Below are positions 1 through 4,868 of a stretch of 8,126 nucleotides of DNA, piece after piece. Origin of the DNA: Thermoplasmata archaeon (GTDB taxonomy: Archaea > Thermoplasmatota > Thermoplasmata > Thermoplasmatales > Aciduliprofundaceae); NCBI GenBank assembly GCA_021160945.1, contig JAGHBQ010000053.1, forward strand, positions 1 through 8,126. The letters are read 5' to 3'. The notes beneath the pieces were generated by a model. The model searched no databases and was not told the origin of the DNA. It saw nothing but the letters and a program-made list of their open reading frames with translations. Positions within the stretch are counted from its first letter, which is position 1. Each line of letters opens with the position of its first letter. Made by a program: the position numbers and the translations under genes.

Positions 1-945
1 ATAGTGGTATATCCGTATGGAATATGAGATGAAGAAAACTAAACCTGCCACGAGAAAATATAGAGTAATGAGACCAATGGGTATCACGAGCTCTGGGAAA
101 AGGCTCATAGGAATACTCAGGTAATCATTTATGAAATGGAAGGCAATTGAGGCAAATATGCCGTATCTCAGAAAGAGATAGCCTAAGGCCAGTCCTGCAA
201 CCAGTGCAGGAATAACTTTCCATATCCCCCAGGATGTCATGTGTGCCAGTCCAAATATAACCGAAGAGAGGAGAAGAAACGCCATTTCCCATCTTCCTAT
301 TTTGAATCCTCCGCCAAAAATGCGAAGTGGCGATATTTTATCTCCTTTGAGTTTGTAAACGAGGAATAGGGGTACTCCGAGAAATAAAACGCGGACTATA
401 AGTTCCTCATAAACTGCGGCATGGAGAAGTTGCAACATTTGAAACCAGAGAGGATATTTTTCCATCCCTATAGTTGCGGGCTTTACTCCGAAAAGAATGG
501 TAATGTAATACATGAGCATGGTGAAGAACATCGAGAGGGAGAATAGTTCTGTTATATCTTGAAATGAGTTATGTCTGTATCCAAAAGGTTTTTTGAAAAA
601 ATTTCGGAAATATGGTATAATGCCTCTGTAAGAGAGATATGCGGAACTTGTGAAAACTATAAAAGAGAGGATTAGATACCAGACATAAGCTGCGGTATCA
701 CGGAGAAAGAATATGGAAACAGGAAATGGTATTGCCAGGTAAAATGGAATTGAAAAGAGCGAGTTATTATGGAATGGATAGACATAGGGGATGCTGTAAC
801 CGAGAGTAAATAAAATTATGAGGTAAATTAGGAGAAGAAATATTACTCCTATGAAGCTTACAATTTCTTTAAGAGAGTGAAGCACAGAGGCCATGGAAAG
901 GGGATGATTTTGCCAAATATATCTTTTTTCCTCATTTTGTTTCAT
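1..945 (-). CDS. CPBP-family intramembrane metalloprotease (partial, C-terminus outside window)
   Basis: I translated this frame from the ATG at 945; it stays open for 315 codons to the left edge, so the C-terminus is missing. The protein is very hydrophobic, with several membrane segments (about residues 28-50, 65-80, 86-104, 135-153, 166-200, 220-240, 243-260, 285-308). It carries the three signatures of the CPBP (CAAX protease and bacteriocin-processing, Abi) family in order: EExxxR (E180, E181, R185), FxxxH (F231, H235) and HxxxD (H270, D274). In this family these residues form the metal-dependent protease site inside the membrane. The substrate cannot be told; archaeal members include CAAX-type proteases and many uncharacterised proteins. 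A TATA box lies about 26 bases before the ATG with no ribosome binding site, so the mRNA is probably leaderless. The gene diverges from the archaellin gene; a functional link is not shown. Confidence 0.85.
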   Translation of the reverse strand, partial: MKQNEEKRYIWQNHPLSMASVLHSLKEIVSFIGVIFLLLIYLIILFTLGYSIPYVYPFHNNSLFSIPFYLAIPFPVSIFFLRDTAAYVWYLILSFIVFTSSAYLSYRGIIPYFRNFFKKPFGYRHNSFQDITELFSLSMFFTMLMYYITILFGVKPATIGMEKYPLWFQMLQLLHAAVYEELIVRVLFLGVPLFLVYKLKGDKISPLRIFGGGFKIGRWEMAFLLLSSVIFGLAHMTSWGIWKVIPALVAGLALGYLFLRYGIFASIAFHFINDYLSIPMSLFPELVIPIGLITLYFLVAGLVFFISYSIRIYHY

Positions 946-966
946 GATAGATAATTATGAAAAAAA

Positions 967-978
967 GTATTTAAAATC
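967..978. promoter_or_regulatory. Two-way TATA region between the CPBP gene and the archaellin gene
   Basis: The core TATTTAAAA on the plus strand reads TTTTAAATA on the minus strand. Its centre is about 26 bases from the CPBP start codon at 945, which is archaeal spacing for a leaderless minus transcript. In the plus direction it is preceded by an A-rich BRE-like stretch (961-967) and predicts a transcript start near 997-1000, at the edge of the hairpin. No other equally good TATA box for the archaellin gene is seen in the spacer. That one element serves both directions is inference. Confidence 0.55.
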
Positions 979-996
979 GAATCAAATTATCAATAA

Positions 997-1018
997 TTGT
1001 TCTCAGAAATGAGAACAA
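997..1018 (+). repeat. Perfect 9-bp inverted repeat with GAAA loop at the predicted 5' end of the archaellin mRNA
   Basis: The arms TTGTTCTCA (997-1005) and TGAGAACAA (1010-1018) are exact reverse complements around GAAA. As RNA on the plus strand this gives a 9-bp stem closed by a GNRA tetraloop, a specially stable loop; on the minus strand the loop would be TTTC, which favours the plus reading. The predicted transcript start falls at or just before the left arm. It may act as a 5' mRNA stabiliser or control element. Read as DNA, it could instead be an operator for a dimeric regulator just downstream of the TATA box. Confidence 0.6.
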
Positions 1019-1026
1019 AAACATGC

Positions 1027-1061
1027 TATCACCTGCGGGCACAGGGCTCCCTTAGGAGATA
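1027..1061 (+). promoter_or_regulatory. Archaellin leader: ribosome binding site with a self-complementary anti-SD-like partner
   Basis: AGGAGAT (1054-1060) sits six bases before the ATG at 1067 and is the ribosome binding site. Upstream, TATCACCT (1027-1034) can pair with AGGAGATA (1054-1061) at seven of eight positions, and CTCC (1047-1050) can pair with GGAG (1055-1058) in a small hairpin. The stretch between them is GC-rich against an AT-rich background. ATCACCT equals the usual 3' tail of archaeal 16S rRNA, so the leader carries a mimic of the ribosome's own anti-SD. Either pairing would hide the ribosome binding site. Translational control is inference. Confidence 0.45.
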
Positions 1062-1066
1062 TAAAG

Positions 1067-1942
1067 ATGAAAAGGATGTATATCAAGGAAAAAGGTGAAT
1101 TCGGAATAGGCACGCTTATACTCTTTATTGCTATGATTATCGTGGCAGCAGTGGCGGCTACAGTGATAATTCAAACTGCCTATGTACTTCAGCAACAGGC
1201 AGAGGAAACAGGAAATATCGCACGCCAGGATGTTTCCACAGGATTTAAGATAATCACCATACAGGGCATCAGAGAGGACATAATCTACACTGAAACTGTT
1301 GGCACTGGAGATGGTTCAACAACATCCTTCACAAAAGTGCTCTCACACAAACCTGTAAATCCAGGCTCTATTACCATCACCAATAGCGCAGGAGAGATAG
1401 TGCTCAGAGATAATGGTGTTGGAGAGCTTGTTCTTCTCATTGGCTCGGGAGTATCAGGATGGATTGGCTATGATAACGGCACGGTGCACCTCAACTTTAC
1501 CACCGCGCCTAGGGATGGGGATGAGATAAATATCACTTACGGCTCAGGCTATGGAGGAACGATATCTTACCTTGATATCAAGGTAGGACTTATGGCAGGT
1601 AGCCCACCAATATCCTTGGACAGTGTGCTCATAGAAATAAGCGATGGATACAATGATGAGACTCTAACATATAACGCATCTGCTACAAACTTCTCAGATC
1701 TTGACGGATCACACTTTGGAGTGAAGATTGCTAGGGATATGCCACCATGCAACTGGGAACGTGATAGGGTTATAACTGCAGGAGACATAATAAGAATTTA
1801 CGTAAACACAACTGCTGTTGGGCTATATCTACAGCCTCAAACTCATGTGATGGTTAAGCTGATACCAAAGCATGGAGTTCCCAATTTGGTGGAGTTCACC
1901 ACACCATCTACCTATACTACAAAGTACATGGAGCTATGGTGA
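1067..1942 (+). CDS. flaB: Archaellin (archaeal flagellin) with an inserted beta-rich domain
   Basis: This 291-residue protein is the filament subunit of the archaeal swimming organelle. Residues 1-13 form a charged class III signal peptide ending KGEFG; cleavage by the FlaK/PibD-type peptidase after G13 leaves IGTLILFIAMIIVAAVAATV, the hydrophobic helix typical of archaellins. The conserved outer domain is also clear: SYLDIKVGLMAGSPPI (167-182), an ISDG turn (191-194), and PKHGVPNLVEFTTPSTYT near the end. Archaellins are commonly about 200-220 residues; the excess is a segment at roughly residues 76-162, starting VGTGDGSTTSFT and ending near INITYGSG, that splits the core. Six N-glycosylation sequons are present (N137, N143, N155, N203, N208, N247). 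There is one cysteine, C228. The ATG at 1067 has an AGGAG ribosome binding site. The next gene starts just past this stop codon. An archaellin-like adhesive pilin is a less likely alternative. Confidence 0.93.
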   Translation: MKRMYIKEKGEFGIGTLILFIAMIIVAAVAATVIIQTAYVLQQQAEETGNIARQDVSTGFKIITIQGIREDIIYTETVGTGDGSTTSFTKVLSHKPVNPGSITITNSAGEIVLRDNGVGELVLLIGSGVSGWIGYDNGTVHLNFTTAPRDGDEINITYGSGYGGTISYLDIKVGLMAGSPPISLDSVLIEISDGYNDETLTYNASATNFSDLDGSHFGVKIARDMPPCNWERDRVITAGDIIRIYVNTTAVGLYLQPQTHVMVKLIPKHGVPNLVEFTTPSTYTTKYMELW

Positions 1943-1943
1943 G
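1938..1943 (+). promoter_or_regulatory. Ribosome binding site deciding the FlaD/E start
   Basis: GGTGAG spans the archaellin stop codon (TGA 1940-1942) and lies four bases before ATG 1948. It matches the archaeal anti-SD and has the same sequence and spacing as the gdhA ribosome binding site. This favours ATG 1948 over ATG 1936, which overlaps the archaellin end and has only a GGAG two bases away. Translational coupling of the two genes is likely. Confidence 0.6.
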
Positions 1944-1947
1944 AGCC

Positions 1948-2295
1948 ATGCTCCTGGAGGATCTCAATGAGGATCTTCAAACGCAGGTTCTGGCCACAAG
2001 ATGGCTTGGATATTTGCTTCAATTTGTTGATCATGAAAATCTTGAGAAGCTCCTGGAATACTATGAGAGCATAGGATGGATCAGCAGAGAAGCGAAGAAA
2101 AAACTTATCATAATGGCAAAGGGCATGAAAAGTAGTGGCTCTAAAAATGAATGGGTACTTCCGCACAGGGTACATCTCACATCACTGCTCTTTATCCAGA
2201 GATTGAGCGGTAGAGAGGAAGAATCAAAGCTTGCGGGCTTAGATACATATATTAAGAGTTACATTGAGTCTCCGGAAGAATTTTTATCTGTTTGA
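1948..2295 (+). CDS. FlaD/FlaE-domain archaellum accessory protein
   Basis: The 115-residue protein (119 if translated from ATG 1936) has the hallmark of the archaellum FlaD/FlaE domain: a tryptophan-containing helix with WLGYLL (19-24), then ENLEKLLEYY (30-39), then IGWIS (42-46) and a following helix to about residue 58. The second half (about 70-110) contains an LPHRVHLTSL stretch similar to the segment after the core in this family. FlaD/E proteins are cytosolic archaellum components that associate with FlaC near the motor and, in species with chemotaxis, relay switching signals. This copy is short, about one domain, where FlaD is typically several hundred residues. It shares a transcript with the archaellin gene. 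No FlaC, F, G, H, I or J gene follows, because the next gene is convergent pus10. Its last 37 bases overlap pus10. Confidence 0.82.
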   Translation: MLLEDLNEDLQTQVLATRWLGYLLQFVDHENLEKLLEYYESIGWISREAKKKLIIMAKGMKSSGSKNEWVLPHRVHLTSLLFIQRLSGREEESKLAGLDTYIKSYIESPEEFLSV

Positions 2296-3446
2296 ATATT
2301 TATTTCTGAATCGAGAATTTCTATAACGTCTAACCACTTGACTTTTACTTCTTTTCCTAATTTTTCTGCTAAATTCGGCATAGTTCTTCCCTCATCTCCA
2401 TGCATAAGTTCCTTTATGTAAGCACCACTCTCTGCAAGTATCTCTATCACATATTCTTCTCCTCTTTTTTCTACCAGCCTTGCTTCAAAAATCTCTCGGA
2501 TTCTTATCTTATCTGCACGACGATGCTTCACGCGGAGAGGTGTTCTCTGTTTTATTTTTCCAATAATTTCTTTCAAAGCATTTTTAATTTCTTCCTCAGT
2601 GGCATTCGTCTCTATGCCCACTCGGTATCTCTTCCGCACATTGGCATTTTTAATCTTCGCAATTTCATCACGGGAAGCAAATCTCAAATCAAAAATTTCC
2701 ACCTTACCTGAAGAATTGACCCTTCTTTGAATTTCCTTCAGCTCAACATTTCTTTTTCTGGGTCTTCTTATCTCAAGAATGAATGGTCTGCCATTACCAA
2801 GCATGCGGGCATCTATATCCTCTCTTCCCATTCCATGGAGCAGGTGCTCTTCACCCTTGCTAAGTTCCATCACGGGTTTTGCTATGATTTCCTCCACACT
2901 CTCTTTATATTTTCCAGATGGCCATTTTGTTTGTGGGATCCCCCTTACTAATTTTCTATATCTCCCATAAATTAACAGGGGTTTAATTTCTAACTCCACA
3001 GAATCATACCTAGTATCTATTATTATTGCGATGTCTGGAGATTTAAGGTCTGCCTCCTTTCCTGTTAGCTTCATAAATCTCTTCCCCACCTCTCTGTTGA
3101 ATTCACGTCCAATACTCTCCCCTTCACCGCCATACTTCTCCTGCAATTCTTTTTCTCTTTTTAATATATCATCGGAAAATTTGCTTCCAATTAAAAAGGT
3201 GGAAAATTCGTACTCTTTTACTTTTTCTGCAGCATATTGAGCATATTCTTCAACTTTTTCAAATATACCGCCGCACAAATCACATTTTTGTGGATAGAGT
3301 TCCTCAATATTTACATTATTCTCCATCGCATATAGTATTCTTATTGCCCGACCTCTTTCCTCGTTGCTCAATCCATGACCACGGAGCCCATATATTCTCC
3401 CAAGGCAATGGTCACATAACTTGAGCTTTGCTATCTCGAGATCCAT
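2259..3446 (-). CDS. pus10: tRNA pseudouridine synthase Pus10
   Basis: The 395-residue protein matches archaeal Pus10, which converts U54 and/or U55 of tRNA to pseudouridine, taking the role of bacterial TruB in elongator tRNAs. The N-terminal part has two CxxC pairs (C11/C14 and C55/C58) that fit the family's zinc site, followed by a THUMP-like RNA-binding region (about 60-165). The catalytic domain contains HGMGREDIDARMLGNGRPF (204-222), whose GRED aspartate D210 aligns with the catalytic Asp of pseudouridine synthases, and the C-terminal signature YIKELMHGDEGRTMPNL (343-359). The length is normal for the family. The ATG at 3446 lies about 24 bases from a TATA box and has no ribosome binding site, so the mRNA is probably leaderless. 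The 3' end overlaps the convergent FlaD/E gene by 37 bases; the tail past about residue 380 looks non-conserved. Confidence 0.95.
   Translation of the reverse strand: MDLEIAKLKLCDHCLGRIYGLRGHGLSNEERGRAIRILYAMENNVNIEELYPQKCDLCGGIFEKVEEYAQYAAEKVKEYEFSTFLIGSKFSDDILKREKELQEKYGGEGESIGREFNREVGKRFMKLTGKEADLKSPDIAIIIDTRYDSVELEIKPLLIYGRYRKLVRGIPQTKWPSGKYKESVEEIIAKPVMELSKGEEHLLHGMGREDIDARMLGNGRPFILEIRRPRKRNVELKEIQRRVNSSGKVEIFDLRFASRDEIAKIKNANVRKRYRVGIETNATEEEIKNALKEIIGKIKQRTPLRVKHRRADKIRIREIFEARLVEKRGEEYVIEILAESGAYIKELMHGDEGRTMPNLAEKLGKEVKVKWLDVIEILDSEINIQTDKNSSGDSM
2278..2308 (+). terminator. T-rich stretch likely ending the archaellin/FlaD-E transcript
   Basis: Runs of T (ATTTTTATCTGTTTG and then ATATTTATTTC) surround the FlaD/E stop codon without a strong hairpin. 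Archaeal RNA polymerase terminates at such T-rich tracts. The position inside the 3' end of the convergent pus10 gene means the two transcripts would overlap at their ends. Inference only. Confidence 0.35.
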
Positions 3447-3465
3447 GAAATGAGATGCACTTCAA

Positions 3466-3476
3466 TTATAAAAATA
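3466..3476 (-). promoter_or_regulatory. pus10 TATA box
   Basis: On the minus strand the element reads TATTTTTATAA, with its centre about 24 bases before the pus10 ATG. It lies in the 32-base gap after the stop codon of the ATPase gene. It suggests that pus10 has its own leaderless transcript, even though both genes face the same way. The T-run may also help to end the ATPase transcript. Confidence 0.5.
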
Positions 3477-3478
3477 CT

Positions 3479-4564
3479 CTACTTTTTAAGAGAGGCTAAA
3501 TACTTTAAAAGATGTATCTGCTCCTTGGATAGGGCTATGCTTTCTTCTCTCAAGCTCCCTCTTTTGAGCATACTCAGAATTCTTGGATGTCCTTTAGTTA
3601 TCTGATAAATCCTTTTAAACGCATCTTCTCTTAACTCGGGAAACATAAGCCTTGCATCCTCATATTTAAGGGGGGAGAGAACAATCTCTTTGACTCTTCC
3701 TTCCAGAACATCTTCTCTTGTGTAAAATCTATTGTAGAAAGGGGTTTCAGAGAGCATACTTACTATGATTTTGCTCTTTCTCAGATCTTCCCTTACAAGA
3801 GAATGAAGGGCATTAACAAAATCGTCATCCACCCTAAAATAACCGTCAAGGATGAGGATGAGTTCTTCTCTTCGCAGAATGGCTAGAATATCCTCTCTTC
3901 CATATATACTTTTAAAAACCTCTTTCACACTTCTCCATGTTCTACCATCGTAAATATCAAGCCATATTATGCCATATTTTGGCTTTAATTTCTTAAGGAA
4001 GTGATAAAGCAGGGAGGTCTTTCCCATTCCTCTTGCCCCGATTAAGGTGGCAAACTGACCTTCATTGAACCAGGATATTAGGGCATTTAATTCTTTCTCT
4101 CTATCCACAAAATCCTTGTCTTCAGGAACAACCTCCTGGAAGATTATTCTCTCACCCTTATAAATTTCATCTTCTATCTCGTTTCTCTCTACTTTGCGAA
4201 GAATTTCAAGATAGCTTAGAGCAGTAAGCTTTCTGAGCTCTCTGATTTTCATAAATCCATCTCCTACCTTAACCTCATAATCTTCAATTTTATAGATTAT
4301 CTCCTTCGCCTTTTTCAACCCGAGAGGAGTTAAAAAATACACGGTAACTCTCTTTTTCTTTCCACTTACATGCCCCTTCTTCATCTCAACCAAATTCTCT
4401 TCTACAAGCTTTTTCATATTTCGTGGGATGTGAGTTACGGAAATTCCAATAGCTTGAGCAATTCCAGGTTGTGTTATCTCAAAGGGATACTCATATCTGT
4501 CCACATACTTTCGATAGTGGTAAAGATGCACGAGAATCTTTTCAAGAACAGGGAGACGGAGCAT
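3479..4564 (-). CDS. Winged-helix / STAND-like P-loop ATPase, function unknown
   Basis: The 361-residue protein begins with a winged-helix DNA-binding domain (about 1-95): a recognition-helix region with ITQPGIAQAIGISVTHIPRNMKKL broken around residue 40 by the turn, then a basic wing KKGHVSGKKKRVTVYFLT. After a linker comes an AAA/STAND ATPase domain: EDKDFVDREKEL (148-159) ahead of Walker A GARGMGKT (176-183), Walker B ILILD (236-240), and a GHP motif (325-327) typical of sensor 2 in this class. The combination is common in archaeal ATP-dependent transcription regulators or signalling switches. The usual large C-terminal repeat region is absent, so it looks like a compact form. The ATG at 4564 follows a palindromic TATA box by 25 bases. 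It diverges from the TIP49 gene. The regulated target is unknown. Confidence 0.75.
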   Translation of the reverse strand: MLRLPVLEKILVHLYHYRKYVDRYEYPFEITQPGIAQAIGISVTHIPRNMKKLVEENLVEMKKGHVSGKKKRVTVYFLTPLGLKKAKEIIYKIEDYEVKVGDGFMKIRELRKLTALSYLEILRKVERNEIEDEIYKGERIIFQEVVPEDKDFVDREKELNALISWFNEGQFATLIGARGMGKTSLLYHFLKKLKPKYGIIWLDIYDGRTWRSVKEVFKSIYGREDILAILRREELILILDGYFRVDDDFVNALHSLVREDLRKSKIIVSMLSETPFYNRFYTREDVLEGRVKEIVLSPLKYEDARLMFPELREDAFKRIYQITKGHPRILSMLKRGSLREESIALSKEQIHLLKYLASLKK

Positions 4565-4583
4565 TATAAAGTTATTATCTTTC

Positions 4584-4595
4584 TCTTATATAAGA
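4584..4595. promoter_or_regulatory. Palindromic TATA box of the ATPase gene
   Basis: TCTTATATAAGA is a perfect 12-base palindrome centred about 25 bases before the ATPase ATG at 4564, fitting a leaderless minus-strand transcript. Because it is symmetrical it could also start a plus-strand transcript near 4615. It could be a site where a regulator, possibly the winged-helix protein itself, competes with TBP; that is speculation. Confidence 0.5.
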
Positions 4596-4793
4596 TTCAC
4601 CTTTTGAAATCTGTGAAGATGTAAAATGGCCATGGATAGGGACTATATGATTGAAATATCTATGGCTTATTGATAGAATCTCTGATTATATACTTCCTAT
4701 CTTTCTCTGATGCGAGCCACCCTTATTTTGGGGGTTTGACATCTTTTCCAAAGAAGTTTGAGGGTAAAACACTTTTTAGGGGACTTTTTCAGC

Positions 4794-4812
4794 TTGTTTG
4801 TGCGAGAAACAA
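4794..4812. repeat. Imperfect palindrome upstream of the TIP49 promoter
   Basis: TTGTTT (4794-4799) and AAACAA (4807-4812) are exact reverse complements separated by seven bases, ending 13 bases before the TIP49 TATA box. The place suits an activator or repressor site. The outer half-sites TTGTT/AACAA, and the GAGAA before the right arm, resemble those of the inverted repeat at 997-1018. Confidence 0.35.
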
Positions 4813-4825
4813 ATATGACCACCAA

Positions 4826-4834
4826 TTTTATATA
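4826..4834 (+). promoter_or_regulatory. TIP49 TATA box
   Basis: TTTTATATA is preceded by the BRE-like ACCAA and predicts a transcript start near 4856. This gives a leader of only about a dozen bases, which just includes the ribosome binding site GAGGTGAT (4857-4864) before ATG 4869. Confidence 0.6.
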
Positions 4835-4856
4835 GAAGAACAAATTCACTCAATTT

Positions 4857-4864
4857 GAGGTGAT
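4857..4864 (+). promoter_or_regulatory. TIP49 ribosome binding site
   Basis: GAGGTGAT is a strong match to the archaeal anti-SD and lies four bases before ATG 4869. It overlaps the in-frame GTG 4860 and ATG 4863, which could serve as starts if the transcript is effectively leaderless. Confidence 0.55.
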
Positions 4865-4868
4865 GCTC

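Larger units (their letters stand above)
4565..4868. other. Long divergent spacer between the ATPase and TIP49 genes
   Basis: About 300 bases without a convincing protein gene, long for this compact window. It contains the ATPase TATA palindrome at one end and the TIP49 TATA box at the other. In between are a direct repeat of ACTTTTT (4771-4777 and 4783-4789, twelve bases apart), an inverted repeat (4794-4812), and a possible second plus-strand TATA-like sequence (GATTATATAC, 4684-4693). It could hold a small RNA or regulatory sites; I could not identify C/D or H/ACA boxes with proper spacing. The 62-codon TTG-start frame at 4670-4858 is not credible. Confidence 0.5.

Noticed and set aside
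1936..1938. ATG 1936 as the FlaD/E start
   Set aside because: It is possible, but its GGAG is only two bases away, whereas ATG 1948 has GGTGAG at proper spacing; the difference is four residues.
2400..3240. Several plus-strand frames of 63-103 codons inside pus10
   Set aside because: They are antisense shadows of a clearly conserved gene, rich in Ser, Leu and Phe, with no family resemblance.
4633..4674. A 13-codon frame starting at ATG 4633 downstream of the palindromic TATA box
   Set aside because: Too short to judge, no ribosome binding site and no conservation evidence.
4611..4690. A possible C/D box small RNA (GTGAAGA, ATGATTGA and CTGA elements)
   Set aside because: The boxes deviate from consensus and the spacing between them does not fit the two 12-base guide regions of archaeal C/D RNAs.
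4714..4733. A hairpin around CCACCC ... GGGGG as a terminator or RNA element
   Set aside because: Only about four continuous pairs with a long AT loop; not stronger than chance.
4670..4858. A 62-codon plus-strand frame in the divergent spacer
   Set aside because: It starts with TTG without a ribosome binding site, runs through the TIP49 TATA box, and the translation has no recognisable domain or plausible composition.
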